Assembly (NCBI RefSeq): GCF_015710575.1
Contig: NZ_CP065373.1
Span: 4,216,001 to 4,280,000, forward strand
Length of the DNA: 64,000 bases
Origin: Mycolicibacterium mengxianglii
Lineage (GTDB): Bacteria > Actinomycetota > Actinomycetes > Mycobacteriales > Mycobacteriaceae
Direction of reading: 5' to 3'
Part shown: one piece after another, positions 1-9,944 of the stretch
Layout of the letters: every line of letters begins with the position of its first letter
How positions within the stretch are numbered: position 1 is the first letter of the stretch
Made by a program: the position numbers and the translations under genes
Notes under the pieces: model-generated
The model's input: the letters and a program-made list of their open reading frames with translations, nothing else
The model's database searches: none
Told to the model about the DNA's origin: nothing

Positions 1-1040
1 CAGGCCCGGCCCTGGCATGCGGCAATGCATTCATCCTCAAGCCTTCTGAGCGGGACCCGTCGGTTCCGGTGCGCCTGGCCGAGCTGTTCCTGGAAGCCGG
101 CCTGCCCGCCGGGGTGTTCCAGGTCGTCCAGGGCGACAAGGAAGCCGTCGACGCGATCCTGCACCACCCCGACATCCAGGCCGTCGGCTTTGTCGGCAGC
201 TCCGATATCGCGCAGTACATCTACGCCACCGCCGCGGCCAACGGGAAGCGCTCACAGTGCTTCGGCGGGGCCAAGAACCACATGATCATCATGCCCGACG
301 CCGACCTCGACCAGGCCGTCGACGCCCTCATCGGCGCCGGCTACGGCAGCGCCGGCGAACGCTGCATGGCCATCAGCGTCGCGGTGCCCGTCGGCGAAGA
401 GACCGCGAATCGCCTGCGCGCCAGGCTCGTTGAACGCATCAGCAACCTGCGCGTCGGACACAGCCTCGACCCGAAGGCCGACTACGGACCACTGGTCACC
501 GGCGCCGCACTCGAGCGCGTCAAGAACTACATCGGCCAAGGCGTGGAAGCCGGGGCCGAGATCGTGGTCGACGGTCGCGAACGTGCCAGCAACGAAATGA
601 CTTTCGGCGACGACAGCCTCGAGGGCGGCTACTTCATCGGCCCCACCCTGTTCGATCACGTCACCCCCGAGATGTCGATCTACACCGACGAGATCTTCGG
701 ACCCGTGCTGTGCATCGTGCGCGCGCACGACTACGACGAGGCGTTGGCGCTGCCCTCGAAGCACGAGTACGGCAACGGCGTGGCGATCTTCACCCGCGAC
801 GGCGACGCCGCCCGCGACTTCGTGGCCAAGGTCCAGGTCGGCATGGTCGGCGTCAACGTGCCGATCCCGGTTCCGGTGGCCTACCACAGCTTCGGCGGCT
901 GGAAAAGGTCCGGCTTCGGCGACCTCAACCAGCACGGCCCGGCGTCGATCCAGTTCTACACCAAGACCAAGACCGTCACGTCGCGGTGGCCCTCCGGCAT
1001 CAAGGATGGCGCCGAGTTCTCCATCCCCACGATGAAGTAG
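1..1040 (+). CDS. mmsA: Methylmalonate-semialdehyde dehydrogenase, 3' part
   Basis: CoA-acylating aldehyde dehydrogenase of distal valine catabolism, converting (methyl)malonate semialdehyde to propionyl-/acetyl-CoA. The frame is open from the first bases of the window (GPALACGNAFILKPSERDPS...), so the start lies outside. About 345 residues are present of a family of roughly 500. The catalytic cysteine is in GERCM (codon 363-365), followed by the DEIFGPVL block and the C-terminal GWKRSGFGD segment. fadE9 follows after 10 nt and then mmsB, the usual mycobacterial mmsA-fadE9-mmsB order, which separates this enzyme from generic ALDHs. Confidence 0.95.
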   Translation, partial: GPALACGNAFILKPSERDPSVPVRLAELFLEAGLPAGVFQVVQGDKEAVDAILHHPDIQAVGFVGSSDIAQYIYATAAANGKRSQCFGGAKNHMIIMPDADLDQAVDALIGAGYGSAGERCMAISVAVPVGEETANRLRARLVERISNLRVGHSLDPKADYGPLVTGAALERVKNYIGQGVEAGAEIVVDGRERASNEMTFGDDSLEGGYFIGPTLFDHVTPEMSIYTDEIFGPVLCIVRAHDYDEALALPSKHEYGNGVAIFTRDGDAARDFVAKVQVGMVGVNVPIPVPVAYHSFGGWKRSGFGDLNQHGPASIQFYTKTKTVTSRWPSGIKDGAEFSIPTMK

Positions 1041-1050
1041 GCGCAGCGCC

Positions 1051-2217
1051 ATGCAGATGTTCGGGCTCGACGCAGACGAGCGCGTCATCACCGAGACGGC
1101 CGCCGCGTTCGCGGCCAAACGCCTTGCCCCACACGCCCTGGACTGGGATACCGAGAAGCATTTCCCGACCGACGTGCTGCGCTCGGCAGCCGAGCTCGGG
1201 ATGGCCGCGGTCTACTGCAGCGAGGACGTCGGCGGCAGCGGCCTGCGGCGCCTCGATGCGGTCCGGATCTTCGAGCAACTGGCCGCCGCCGACCCCACCA
1301 TCGCGGCATTCATCTCGATCCACAACATGTGCGCGTGGATGATCGACACCTACGGCACGCAGGAACAACGCAAGGCCTGGGTGCCGAAGTTGGCCTCGAT
1401 GGAAGCCTTGGCCAGCTACTGCCTCACCGAACCCGGTGCGGGCTCGGACGCAGCTGCACTGCGTACCAGGGCGGTACGGGACGGTGACCACTTCGTGCTC
1501 GACGGGGTCAAACAGTTCATCTCGGGAGCAGGCGTTTCCGACGTCTACGTGGTGATGGCCCGCACCGGCGGTGAGGGACCTCGCGGCATCTCGGCGTTCA
1601 TCGTCGAAAAGGGCACGCCTGGGCTGTCTTTCGGGCCTGCTGAGATCAAGATGGGTTGGAATGCCCAGCCCACCGCCCAGGTGATCTTCGAAGGTGTTCG
1701 GGTGCCCGCCGATGCCATGCTCGGTGGCGCCGCAGGCGAGGGCACCGGGTTCGGCATCGCCATGAACGGTCTCAACGGCGGACGCATCAATATCGCGGCC
1801 TGTTCCCTGGGCGGGGCACAGGCGGCCTACGACAAGGCTGCGGTTTATGTCCGCGATCGCGACGCGTTCGGCGGTTCCCTGCTCGACGAACCCACCATCC
1901 GGTTCACGCTGGCCGATATGGCGACCGCCCTGCAGACCTCCCGCACCCTGCTGTGGCAGGCGGCTGCTGCGCTCGATGCCGGCGACCCGGACAAGGTGGA
2001 ACTGTGCGCGATGGCCAAGCGCTACGTCACCGACGCCTGCTACGACGTGGCCGATCAGGCATTGCAGTTGCACGGCGGCTACGGCTACCTCAAGGAATAC
2101 GGCCTGGAGAAGATCGTCCGCGATCTACGGGTGCACCGAATCCTCGAGGGCACCAACGAGATCATGCGTGTGGTGATCGGCCGGGCCGAGGCCTCCCGGG
2201 CCCGTGCCGCTGTTTGA
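1051..2217 (+). CDS. fadE9: Acyl-CoA dehydrogenase, probable isobutyryl-CoA dehydrogenase
   Basis: FAD-dependent acyl-CoA dehydrogenase, 388 residues, the normal family length. The LTEPGAGSD signature lies in the middle domain, and the C-terminal domain has QLHGGYGYLKEYGLEKIVRD and then ILEGTNEI, whose Glu is in the usual catalytic-base position. It lies between mmsA and mmsB, so the likely substrate is isobutyryl-CoA from valine, giving methacrylyl-CoA. The substrate is inferred from context; the family is clear from sequence. Confidence 0.93.
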   Translation: MQMFGLDADERVITETAAAFAAKRLAPHALDWDTEKHFPTDVLRSAAELGMAAVYCSEDVGGSGLRRLDAVRIFEQLAAADPTIAAFISIHNMCAWMIDTYGTQEQRKAWVPKLASMEALASYCLTEPGAGSDAAALRTRAVRDGDHFVLDGVKQFISGAGVSDVYVVMARTGGEGPRGISAFIVEKGTPGLSFGPAEIKMGWNAQPTAQVIFEGVRVPADAMLGGAAGEGTGFGIAMNGLNGGRINIAACSLGGAQAAYDKAAVYVRDRDAFGGSLLDEPTIRFTLADMATALQTSRTLLWQAAAALDAGDPDKVELCAMAKRYVTDACYDVADQALQLHGGYGYLKEYGLEKIVRDLRVHRILEGTNEIMRVVIGRAEASRARAAV

Positions 2218-2248
2218 ACGACCCGACACAGCCGAAAAGGACAACTCA

Positions 2249-3127
2249 ATGACGACAATCGCATTCCTCGGTCTGGGCAATATGGGCGGGCCGATGGCGG
2301 CCAACCTGGTTGCCGGTGGCCACAGCGTGCGCGCGTTCGACCTGGTGCCGGCGTTGCGGGAGGCCGCAGAAGCCAACGGCGCCAAGGCATTCGACAGTGG
2401 CGCGGGGGCAGTGGCCGAGGCTGACGTGGTGATCACCTCGCTGCCCAACGGCAATATCGTCAAGGCGTGTTACGCCGAGGCGCTGCCCGCCGCCAAGAGC
2501 GGGGCGCTGTTCATCGACACCTCCACCATCTCGGTGGCCGACGCCCGCGAGATCAACGCCCAGGCAGCAGAACGCGGCTTCGCCCAGCTCGACGCTCCGG
2601 TGTCCGGCGGTGTCAAGGGCGCCACCGCGGGCACGCTGGCATTCATGGTGGGCGGTTCCGAGGAGGCGGTGGAGCGGGCCCGCCCGGTGCTGGATCCCAT
2701 GGCGGGCAAGATCATTCACTGCGGTGCCGCCGGCACCGGCCAGGCCGCCAAACTGTGCAACAACATGGTGCTGGCCGTACAGCAGATCGCGATCGGCGAG
2801 GCGTTCATGTTGGCCGAGAAGCTGGGCCTGTCGGATCAGTCACTGTTCGACGTGATCACCGGTGCCACCGGGAACTGCTGGTCGGTGCACACCAACTGCC
2901 CGGTGCCGGGCCCGGTTCCGACGTCGCCGGCCAACCATGACTTCAAGCCCGGTTTCGCCACCGCGCTGATGAACAAGGACCTCGGGTTGGCCATGGACGC
3001 CGTGGCCTCGACCGGTGCCATGGCCCCGCTCGGCACACATGCCGCGGAGATCTACGCCGAGTTCGCCGGTTCGGATTCGGACAACGCCCACTTGGACTTC
3101 AGCGCCATCATCAACCTGCTGCGCTGA
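2249..3127 (+). CDS. mmsB: 3-hydroxyisobutyrate dehydrogenase
   Basis: NAD-dependent beta-hydroxyacid dehydrogenase of valine catabolism, oxidising 3-hydroxyisobutyrate to methylmalonate semialdehyde, the MmsA substrate. 292 residues. The N-terminal Rossmann signature is FLGLGNMGGPMAANL. The conserved catalytic Lys is in GTGQAAKLCNNM. An upstream in-frame codon would add 15 residues, but the ATG at 2249 has an AAAAGGA ribosome-binding sequence and begins directly with the Rossmann strand, so it was chosen. Last gene of the valine operon, 31 nt after fadE9. Confidence 0.94.
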   Translation: MTTIAFLGLGNMGGPMAANLVAGGHSVRAFDLVPALREAAEANGAKAFDSGAGAVAEADVVITSLPNGNIVKACYAEALPAAKSGALFIDTSTISVADAREINAQAAERGFAQLDAPVSGGVKGATAGTLAFMVGGSEEAVERARPVLDPMAGKIIHCGAAGTGQAAKLCNNMVLAVQQIAIGEAFMLAEKLGLSDQSLFDVITGATGNCWSVHTNCPVPGPVPTSPANHDFKPGFATALMNKDLGLAMDAVASTGAMAPLGTHAAEIYAEFAGSDSDNAHLDFSAIINLLR

Positions 3128-3159
3128 GTCTCCCGCAACACCCCCCGCGCGAGAGAAAC

Positions 3160-3684
3160 TCAGAAGTCGCCGGCGCTGTGCCGCAGCGTCTCGATCGAGG
3201 ACACCAGTGCGCGGCATTCCTGTTCCGACATCCCGATGTCGGCGAACACCTTCTGATTCAACGTCGCCGTGGCATCATCCACCGTCGTCCTGCCCAACTC
3301 GGTGATCTCCACCAGGGTGGTGCGCCCATCGGTGGGGTGCGGAACCCGGCGCACCAGCCCGCTGGCCTCGAGCCGGCGGACCGCGTGGGTGACGCTGGTG
3401 ACGTGCACCTGCAACCGGTCCGACGCCTTGGTGATGGGCAGCGTGCCGGCCCGGCTGAACGCCAGCAGCCGCAGTAGCTCGAACCTGGAAAAGCTCAGAT
3501 CGTAGGGCCGTAACGCGTTCTCGACCCGGGCGAGCAGAATCTGGTGGGCTCGCATCACCGACGTCACGGCGACCATGCCGTCGGCGACCTCGCCCCAGCC
3601 CGCCCGCTCCCAGTTGGCGCGCGCCGACGCGATCGGGTCGGGCTTCTCGCCGGACTCAGGCATCCGCCCATTCAAGCGCATCAA
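3160..3684 (-). CDS. MarR-family transcriptional regulator
   Basis: 174-residue winged-helix regulator of MarR type. Helical dimerisation segments flank a wing region with the typical LRLLAFSRAGTLPITKASDRLQV...VTHAVRRLEASGLV pattern and the DGRTTLVEIT strand. It is convergent with mmsB (32-nt gap) and lies downstream of rslA in the same direction, 40 nt away, so it may be the third gene of the sigL-rslA unit. M. tuberculosis has a regulator at the same place. Later ATGs within the first eight codons are possible starts. Ligand unknown. Confidence 0.88.
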   Translation of the reverse strand: MMRLNGRMPESGEKPDPIASARANWERAGWGEVADGMVAVTSVMRAHQILLARVENALRPYDLSFSRFELLRLLAFSRAGTLPITKASDRLQVHVTSVTHAVRRLEASGLVRRVPHPTDGRTTLVEITELGRTTVDDATATLNQKVFADIGMSEQECRALVSSIETLRHSAGDF

Positions 3685-3724
3685 CGCCGCGTCATCTGCA
3701 CGTCGGCCCTTCCGGCGAGCCGGG

Positions 3725-4456
3725 CTACCCGCTCAGTGAGCGCTCCAGCAGCACCTCATCGTTGTCCGCGGAGACCACCTGCACCGCCGCGATCTCGTCA
3801 CGGGCCATCGAGGTGCTGGCCTGAGGCAGCGCCATCGTGCCCGTCACCGCCAGCCAGGTGGCCAGCCGCGTCCTGCTGCCGTCGTGGCCCACCGCCACCA
3901 TGGCCAGCCGGTCGACGTCGTGGTCGGTGGAGCTGGCACCTTCCCAATCCGCATAGTGGCATGCCATCGCGATGCCGGTGCCCCACTGGTGGTCGGTGAC
4001 GGTGATGCTGGCGCGGTACGACGACGGCGCGACGGCGACGAGTTCCAGGGGGGCGGCCGTGGTTTCCGGAACGGGCGCGCTGGTGGGCTGCAAGGAAACC
4101 ACCAGCGCGACGGCCAACAGCACCGCGGCGGCCGATGCCACGGCCGCCGCCCATCGCACCCGCCGACGCCGCCGGGTCACCGTCGTCAGCAGCGAGCGCA
4201 ACAGCGGCGGCCCATCCCCGGCCACCTCGTCGGTGACGGCCTCGTCGGTGACAGTCCCGCCATCCAACAACGCCAGCAGGGCGGGCATACCGGCGAGTTC
4301 GCTCACGGCCCGCCGGCAGGACGCGCAACCCGTCAGGTGGGATTCGTATTCGCGGCGTTCGTCGCTGGACAGGGCGCCCAGCACGTAGGCGGCATCCCAC
4401 TGCTCGTACGGCGGGCCGGCGGCATCGGATCCGGCGGCAGAACAACCGGTCGTCAT
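3725..4456 (-). CDS. rslA: Anti-sigma factor RslA (zinc-binding, membrane-anchored)
   Basis: Anti-sigma factor that would hold SigL inactive at the membrane. 243 residues from the ATG at 4456, which overlaps the sigL stop (ATGA). The N-terminal zinc anti-sigma motif is SHLTGCASC (HxxxCxxC). One transmembrane helix follows at about residues 105-130 (AAAVASAAAVLLAVALVVSL), then a C-terminal extracytoplasmic domain. Order and overlap match the mycobacterial sigL-rslA operon. In the M. tuberculosis family the zinc site senses oxidation; that is known of the family and not shown here. Confidence 0.92.
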   Translation of the reverse strand: MTTGCSAAGSDAAGPPYEQWDAAYVLGALSSDERREYESHLTGCASCRRAVSELAGMPALLALLDGGTVTDEAVTDEVAGDGPPLLRSLLTTVTRRRRRVRWAAAVASAAAVLLAVALVVSLQPTSAPVPETTAAPLELVAVAPSSYRASITVTDHQWGTGIAMACHYADWEGASSTDHDVDRLAMVAVGHDGSRTRLATWLAVTGTMALPQASTSMARDEIAAVQVVSADNDEVLLERSLSG

Positions 4457-4980
4457 CGTGTCACCCCCATCTCCTGCAATGTCAGCCGCAACGCCCGTAC
4501 CGCGTAGTGCAGCCGTGACTTCACCGTGCCCTCGGCGATCTGTAGATCCGCGGCGATCTGCGCGGTGTTCCAGCCCAGGTAGTAGGACCGCCGGATCACC
4601 GCGCGGTGGTCGACGGACAGCTGTGCCATGGCATAGCCGAGCAGCAGCCGATCCAGCGCCGCGTTCACCTCGTCGGGCCCGGGGTTCTCGACGTCGTGGC
4701 CCACATCCGGCGAGTCCGCCTCCCGGCGGAACCGGGCACTGCGGCGTTCGTCGATGATCATGTTCCGGGCAACGGTGAACAGCCATGCGCGCGCGGGATG
4801 TTCGGCGTCGTCGATGACCTCGGGGTGCTTCCAGGCGCGCAGCAGCGTCTCCTGCACTACGTCTTCGGCCCGCGCGCGGTCACCGGTCAGTCGCGTGGCG
4901 TAACGCCACAGCGCGGCGGCGTGCTGGGTGTAGAGAGTGCGTAGCAGTAAGGCTTCCGGATCATCCACGCGCCCGACCAC
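4453..4980 (-). CDS. sigL: ECF RNA polymerase sigma factor SigL
   Basis: Extracytoplasmic-function sigma factor, 175 residues. Region 2 has RAEDVVQETLLRAWKHPEV and ARAWLFTVARNMIIDERRS. Region 4 has the helix-turn-helix WNTAQIAADLQIAEGTVKSRLHYAVRAL. Closely resembles M. tuberculosis SigL as I remember it. A GTG start is used at 4980; another GTG four codons inside is possible. A SigL-type promoter (TGAACC-N16-CGTAAC) lies 30-57 nt upstream, which suggests autoregulation. Coupled to rslA by ATGA. Confidence 0.95.
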   Translation of the reverse strand: MVGRVDDPEALLLRTLYTQHAAALWRYATRLTGDRARAEDVVQETLLRAWKHPEVIDDAEHPARAWLFTVARNMIIDERRSARFRREADSPDVGHDVENPGPDEVNAALDRLLLGYAMAQLSVDHRAVIRRSYYLGWNTAQIAADLQIAEGTVKSRLHYAVRALRLTLQEMGVTR

Positions 4981-5009
4981 CTCCCGCTGCCCGTCACACC
5001 GTCAGCCTG

Positions 5010-5037
5010 GTTACGAGACAGCAGGCCGATTGGTTCA
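5010..5037 (-). promoter_or_regulatory. Candidate SigL-dependent promoter of sigL-rslA
   Basis: Minus-strand -35 TGAACC (5032-5037), 16-nt spacer, -10 CGTAAC (5010-5015). This agrees with the published mycobacterial SigL consensus as I recall it (TGAACC, 16-18 nt, CGTgtr). A start site near 5003 would leave about a 23-nt leader before the sigL GTG. Confidence 0.7.
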
Positions 5038-5054
5038 GTGTGCGCAGGAAGACG

Positions 5055-5852
5055 TCAGAGGGTGAGAATGCGCGGGCCGTCGTCGGTCACGGCGACGGTG
5101 TGCTCCCAGTGCGCGGCGCGGCTGCCGTCGGTGGTGATGACCGTCCAGTCGTCGTCGAGCGTTTTGGTCCGCACGGTGCCCAGCGTCAGCATCGGCTCGA
5201 TGGCCAGCACCGAACCCGGCGCCAGCCACGGTCCGCGGCCCGGGGGGCCTTCGTTGGGCAGGAATGGATCCATGTGCATCTGCCGGCCGATGCCGTGTCC
5301 GCCGTAGCCGGCGACGATGCCGAACTTGCGGCTGTATTTGGCTTCGGCGGCGTGGGTCCCGTTTTCGATGGCATGGGAGACGTCGCCGAGGCGGTTGCCC
5401 GGCACCATCGCCGCGATACCGGCTTCCATCGATTCGCGGGTGGCAGCCGAGAGGTTCTCGTCCGCCGGGATAAGCGGCCCGACCCCGAAGGTGACGGCCG
5501 AATCGCCGTGCCATCCGTCGACGATCGCGCCGCAGTCGATGGACACCAGGTCGCCGGCGACCAACACTTCGGCGGCCGACGGGATGCCGTGCACCACGCG
5601 GTCGTTGACCGAGGAGCAGATGCTGGCCGGGAAGCCGTGGTAGCCCAGGAACGACGGCACCCCGCCGCCGTCCCGGATCACCGATTCGGCGACCTCGTCC
5701 AGTGCCAACGTGGAGACCCCGGGCGCCGCGGCGTCCTGGACCGCCCGCAGCGCCTTGGCGACGAGCGCGCCGGCGACCGCCATCGCGTCGAGCTCACCGG
5801 TGCTGCGTTGCGGCACCGTCTTGCGGCCACGCAGGCCCGGAAGAGAAACCAT
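5055..5852 (-). CDS. map: Type I methionine aminopeptidase
   Basis: Removes the N-terminal Met from nascent proteins in the cytoplasm. 265 residues. Metal ligands are visible in family order: Asp in [19 protein letters not shown] (two Asp), His in GYGGHGIG, Glu in EPMLT and Glu in WEHTVAVT. The substrate His is in [12 protein letters not shown]. It starts at an ATG 3 nt after adk, in the secY-adk-map order usual for actinobacteria. The first residues (LRGRKTVPQ) are basic, as in the mycobacterial MapA form. Confidence 0.96.
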   Translation of the reverse strand: MVSLPGLRGRKTVPQRSTGELDAMAVAGALVAKALRAVQDAAAPGVSTLALDEVAESVIRDGGGVPSFLGYHGFPASICSSVNDRVVHGIPSAAEVLVAGDLVSIDCGAIVDGWHGDSAVTFGVGPLIPADENLSAATRESMEAGIAAMVPGNRLGDVSHAIENGTHAAEAKYSRKFGIVAGYGGHGIGRQMHMDPFLPNEGPPGRGPWLAPGSVLAIEPMLTLGTVRTKTLDDDWTVITTDGSRAAHWEHTVAVTDDGPRILTL

Positions 5853-5855
5853 GAC

Positions 5856-6401
5856 CTACTTGCCGAGCGCCTGCAGGGCCCGGGCGAACACTTCGTCCAG
5901 CGAGCCGACGGCGTCGACGGTCTTGAGTTTCGTGCGGTAGTGGTCCAGCAGCGGCGCGGTCTCGTCGCGGTAGACCTTCATCCGGTTGCGGATGACGTCT
6001 TCGGTGTCGTCGGCGCGGCCACGGCCCTTGAGCCGCTCGACCAGCTCATCCTCGGGCACCCGGAACTCCACCACGGCGTCGAGCTGCAGGCCGCGCTTTT
6101 CCAGCATCTGCTCGAGCGCCTCGGCCTGCTCGACCGTGCGGGGGAAACCGTCGAGGATGAAGCCTTCGGCGGCATCGGCGTCGTTGAGCCGGTCGTCGAC
6201 CAGCGCGTTGGTCAGCGTGGCCGGCACCAGGTCTCCGGCGTCCAGGTACTTCTTGGCCTCGACTCCGAGGTCGGTACCGGTGCTGATGTTGTGCCGGAAC
6301 AGGTCGCCAGTGGAAATCTGCGGGACCCCGAGCTTCTCGGCGAGCTTGACGGCCTGCGTGCCCTTCCCAGCGCCTGGGGGGCCGAGCAAAACGATTCTCA
6401 C
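5856..6401 (-). CDS. adk: Adenylate kinase
   Basis: Interconverts AMP, ATP and ADP. 181 residues, the short-lid class. P-loop [10 protein letters not shown] at residues 7-16, NMP-binding segment STGDLFR, and GFPRTVEQA with its conserved Arg. The lid region ([16 protein letters not shown]) lacks the four-Cys zinc lid. The start is a GTG that overlaps the secY stop (GTGA), indicating translational coupling. Confidence 0.97.
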   Translation of the reverse strand: MRIVLLGPPGAGKGTQAVKLAEKLGVPQISTGDLFRHNISTGTDLGVEAKKYLDAGDLVPATLTNALVDDRLNDADAAEGFILDGFPRTVEQAEALEQMLEKRGLQLDAVVEFRVPEDELVERLKGRGRADDTEDVIRNRMKVYRDETAPLLDHYRTKLKTVDAVGSLDEVFARALQALGK

Positions 6402-7726
6402 TTGAGGAACCCTTCGTAGTTGCGCTGCATGAGCTGGCTCTCGATCTGCTTCACGGTATCCAGGCCGACGCCGATCATGATCAGCACCGCGGTTCCGCCG
6501 AACGGGAGGTTCTGCACCCCGCCGCCGCTGTTACCGATGTCGAGGAACACGTTGGGCAGCACCGCGATGATGCCGAGGTAGACCGAGCCGGGCAGCGTGA
6601 TCCTGCTCAGTACGTAACGCAGATAGTCAGCGGTCGGCTTGCCGGGGCGGATGCCCGGGATGAAGCCGCCGAACTTCTTCATCTCGTCAGCGCGTTCGTC
6701 GGGGTTGAAGGTGATCGACACGTAGAAGTAGGTGAAGAATACGATCAGGCCGAAGTACACGGCGATGTAGATGGGGTCCGACGGGTTCGACAGGTAGTCG
6801 GCGACGAACTTCTCCCACCGCCCGGTGCCGGGGTTGGAGCTTCCGCTCTGGATCAGCTGCGTGATCAGCTGCGGAATGTAGATCAGTGACGACGCGAAGA
6901 TGACGGGGATGACGCCGGCCTGGTTGACCTTCAACGGCAGGTAGGTCGAGGTGCCGCCGTACATGCGACGCCCCACCATGCGTTTGGCGTACTGCACCGG
7001 GATACGGCGCTGGCCCTGTTCGACGAACACCACGCCGATGATGATGGCCAGCGCGGCCAGGCACACCAGGGCGAACACCAGGCCGCCGCGGCTGTCCAGG
7101 ATGGCCTTGCCCTCACCGGGGATGGCTGCGGCGATACCGCTGAAGATCAGCAGCGACATACCGTTGCCGATGCCGCGCTCGGTGACCAGCTCGCCCATCC
7201 ACATGACCAGGGCGGCGCCGGCGGTCATCACGATGACGATGACCGCGAGAACGAAGATGCTCTGGTCGTTGATGATGTCGAGTGCGCAGCCCTGCAGCAG
7301 GCCGCCATTGGCGGCCAGCGCCACGATCGAGGTGGCCTGCAGAATGGCCAGCGCGATCGCCAGATAGCGGGTGTACTGCGTCATCTTGGCCTGGCCGGAC
7401 TGGCCTTCCTTACGCAGCTGTTCGAACCGTGGAATGACCACGGTGAGCAGCTGCACGATGATGCTGGCGGTGATGTAGGGCATTACGCCGACCGCGAAAA
7501 CCGACAGCTGCAACAAGGCGCCGCCGGAGAACAGGTTGATCAGTGAATAGATCTGGCCGGATGCGCCACCACTGACCTGTTCGATGCACTGCTGCACGTT
7601 GCCGTAGTTGACCCCTGGGGACGGCAGCGTTGCGCCGACCCGGTAGAGGATCACCATTGCGAGCGTGAACAGGATCTTTCGCCTCAGGTCGGCTGTCCGC
7701 AGCGATGAGATGAAAGCCGAGAGCAC
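6398..7726 (-). CDS. secY: Preprotein translocase subunit SecY
   Basis: Channel subunit of the SecYEG translocon in the plasma membrane. 442 residues with ten predictable membrane helices; the first begins [23 protein letters not shown] start preceded by AGGAGG with good spacing. First gene of the secY-adk-map unit. A 304-nt non-coding stretch separates it from the divergent methyltransferase array, so it probably has its own promoter. Confidence 0.97.
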   Translation of the reverse strand: MLSAFISSLRTADLRRKILFTLAMVILYRVGATLPSPGVNYGNVQQCIEQVSGGASGQIYSLINLFSGGALLQLSVFAVGVMPYITASIIVQLLTVVIPRFEQLRKEGQSGQAKMTQYTRYLAIALAILQATSIVALAANGGLLQGCALDIINDQSIFVLAVIVIVMTAGAALVMWMGELVTERGIGNGMSLLIFSGIAAAIPGEGKAILDSRGGLVFALVCLAALAIIIGVVFVEQGQRRIPVQYAKRMVGRRMYGGTSTYLPLKVNQAGVIPVIFASSLIYIPQLITQLIQSGSSNPGTGRWEKFVADYLSNPSDPIYIAVYFGLIVFFTYFYVSITFNPDERADEMKKFGGFIPGIRPGKPTADYLRYVLSRITLPGSVYLGIIAVLPNVFLDIGNSGGGVQNLPFGGTAVLIMIGVGLDTVKQIESQLMQRNYEGFLK

Positions 7727-8030
7727 TGTTCCTCCTGGGCAGCCGGGCTCTATCGCGGCGTGCCGATGGGGCTGGCCGAACCAGCGTCGGTTAATCCTGT
7801 GTACACGCCGGGTACCGGCAGGCCAGAGCGATAACTGCGGCCAGCGGACTTGCGCGTCGAATCAGTGTACGAGAGTAACAGCTGGGGCCCACACGGCCCG
7901 CATCCGCGGGCTGCCACTTCCGAGCTTCCCCGGCTGTTCTTCCCAGCTGTCTACCAGTTTCGGCGGCGTACTGTCGGTAGTAGCTCCTTATATCAGCTAA
8001 GTAACTTTCGGCTTGAAGGGATTCACGACG
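7727..8030. other. Divergent intergenic region between secY and the methyltransferase array
   Basis: 304 nt without a supportable gene. It must hold promoters for secY (-) and for the first methyltransferase (+). A TACACT -10-like hexamer on the minus strand (7864-7869) has no convincing -35. A small hairpin (GCCCGC, ATCC loop, GCGGGC) lies at 7896-7911. Nothing else stands out. Confidence 0.6.
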
Positions 8031-8960
8031 ATGCCGCGCACCGAGAACGACACCTGGGACCTCGCTTCCAGCGTGGGAGCCACCGCGACCATGGTGGCCG
8101 CTGCACGCGCCATGGCCACCAAGGCCCCCAACCCCGTGATCGACGACCCGTTTGCCGAGCCGTTGGTACGTGCTGTGGGTGTCGACTTCTTCACCAAGCT
8201 GGCCTCCGGAGAGCTCACGCCCGAAGACCTGGACGAGAGCGCGGCCGCCTCCTCCGTCGACGGCGCCATGCGGTTCGCCGACGGGATGGCTGCCCGGACC
8301 CGGTTCTTCGACGACTTCTTCCTCAACGCCGCCCGGGACGGCATCAAGCAGGCCGTCATCCTGGCCGCCGGTCTCGACGCCCGCGCCTATCGGCTGACCT
8401 GGCCGGCCGGCACCGTGGTCTTCGAGGTCGACCAGCCCGAGGTGATCGCCTTCAAGTCGAAGGCGATGAGCGATCTGGGCGCCGAACCCACCGCCGACCG
8501 CCGCACGGTGGCCATCGACCTGCGCGACGACTGGCCCACCGCGTTGCGCGAAGCCGGGCTCGACACCACCGAGCCCATCGCGTGGATCGCCGAAGGCCTG
8601 TTCGGCTACCTCCCCCCGGAGGCACAGGACCGGCTGCTGGATCTCATCACCGAGATCAGCCCGCCCGGCAGCCGGTTGGCGGCCGAGGGTGTGCCCAATA
8701 TCGGCGCCGACGATCAGCAGGAGGCCCGGCAGCGGATGCAGCAGCTGACCGAACGCTGGCAGGAACACGGGTTCGATCTCGACTTCTCGGAGTTGACGTT
8801 CCTCGGCGACCGCAACGATGTGTCGACCTACCTGCAGGAACGTGGCTGGCAGACCAGCGCGCTGACCACCAATGAACTACTGAGCCGCGTCGGCCTGGCC
8901 ACGATCGAGGGCGATCCGGTCGGCTTTGCCCAGGTTCTCTACATCACCGCCACCAAGTAA
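8031..8960 (+). CDS. SAM-dependent methyltransferase, LCM/TIGR00027 type (copy 1)
   Basis: 309-residue methyltransferase of the mycobacterial leucine-carboxyl-methyltransferase-like family. N-terminal hallmark [21 protein letters not shown], a glycine-containing SAM motif [14 protein letters not shown], an acidic strand [13 protein letters not shown], and [21 protein letters not shown] at 8031 chosen over an upstream TTG because it starts at the conserved [10 protein letters not shown] block and has GAAGGG upstream. Substrate unknown for most of the family. First of four paralogues in a row. Confidence 0.9.
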   Translation: MPRTENDTWDLASSVGATATMVAAARAMATKAPNPVIDDPFAEPLVRAVGVDFFTKLASGELTPEDLDESAAASSVDGAMRFADGMAARTRFFDDFFLNAARDGIKQAVILAAGLDARAYRLTWPAGTVVFEVDQPEVIAFKSKAMSDLGAEPTADRRTVAIDLRDDWPTALREAGLDTTEPIAWIAEGLFGYLPPEAQDRLLDLITEISPPGSRLAAEGVPNIGADDQQEARQRMQQLTERWQEHGFDLDFSELTFLGDRNDVSTYLQERGWQTSALTTNELLSRVGLATIEGDPVGFAQVLYITATK

Positions 8961-8994
8961 GCCGCACCGGGACAGTTGTGACCAGGAGGTTCCC

Positions 8995-9933
8995 ATGAGC
9001 TCCCCCGCAGGACGCAGTGACGACGACTCCTGGGACCTGGCCAGCAGCGTGGGCGCGACGGCCACCATGGTCGCCGCGGCCCGCGCGGTGGCCAGCACCG
9101 AGCCCGATCCGCTGATCGACGACCCGTTCGCGGCGCCGTTGGTGCGCGCCGTCGGGGTCGACTTCTTCACCAAGATGGTCGACGGCGACCTCCAACCTCC
9201 GCCGGAGGCCCGAGAAGCTGTGACCGCGATGACGACGGTGATGGCGGTGCGCACCCGCTTCTTCGACGACTTCTTCCTCAGTTCCGTGCGCGGCCCAGGC
9301 GCGCCCACCATCAAACAGGCCGTCATCCTGGCCTCGGGGTTGGACTCCCGGGCGTACCGGCTGCCGTGGCCGGCGGGCACCGTGGTGTACGAGATCGACC
9401 AGCCCGAAGTCATCGATTTCAAGACCACCACGTTGGCGGGGATCGGCGCCGAACCGACGGCCGAGCTCCGGACCGTTGCCGTGGACCTGCGTGACGACTG
9501 GCCGGCGGCGTTGATCGCCAAGGGCTTCGACCCCGCCGCGCCCACCGCATGGAGCGCTGAAGGGCTGCTGATCTACCTCCCACCGGAGGCCCAGGACCGG
9601 CTCTTCGACAACATCACCGCCATCAGCGCGCCCGGCTCTCGGCTGGCCACCGAATACCACCTCGACGCGGGCGCCGCCCTCGGACAGCGTTCCGCCGAGA
9701 TCCGCCGGCTCTTCAACAACGGAGGGGGCCCCGGGGCGTTCGAACTCGATTTCGCCGACCTGGCCTACAGCGGCGAGCGCCAACCCGTCGCCGACTACCT
9801 CAGCGCCCGAGGCTGGGATGTCACCGCCCGCCCGCGCCCCGAGGTGTTCGCCGACTACGGCCGCACCTTCCCCACTACCGAGGCGCTCGCACCGCTGCGC
9901 CACTCGTTGTCAGTGATCGCCACCCGCGTCTGA
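8995..9933 (+). CDS. SAM-dependent methyltransferase, LCM/TIGR00027 type (copy 2)
   Basis: 312 residues, paralogue of the preceding gene. [22 protein letters not shown] hallmark, SAM motif [28 protein letters not shown], and [18 protein letters not shown]. The ATG at 8995 follows an AGGAGG ribosome-binding site, so an in-frame extension into the previous gene was rejected. It lies 34 nt after copy 1 and is likely co-transcribed with it. Substrate unknown. Confidence 0.9.
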   Translation: MSSPAGRSDDDSWDLASSVGATATMVAAARAVASTEPDPLIDDPFAAPLVRAVGVDFFTKMVDGDLQPPPEAREAVTAMTTVMAVRTRFFDDFFLSSVRGPGAPTIKQAVILASGLDSRAYRLPWPAGTVVYEIDQPEVIDFKTTTLAGIGAEPTAELRTVAVDLRDDWPAALIAKGFDPAAPTAWSAEGLLIYLPPEAQDRLFDNITAISAPGSRLATEYHLDAGAALGQRSAEIRRLFNNGGGPGAFELDFADLAYSGERQPVADYLSARGWDVTARPRPEVFADYGRTFPTTEALAPLRHSLSVIATRV

Positions 9934-9944
9934 AAGGACCGCTC

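Noticed and set aside
5040..6419. 459-codon plus-strand frame opposite map and adk
   Set aside because: Antisense to two conserved housekeeping genes; no recognisable motif.
7864..7869. TACACT as the secY -10 element
   Set aside because: No acceptable -35 at the right distance; too weak to list as a promoter.
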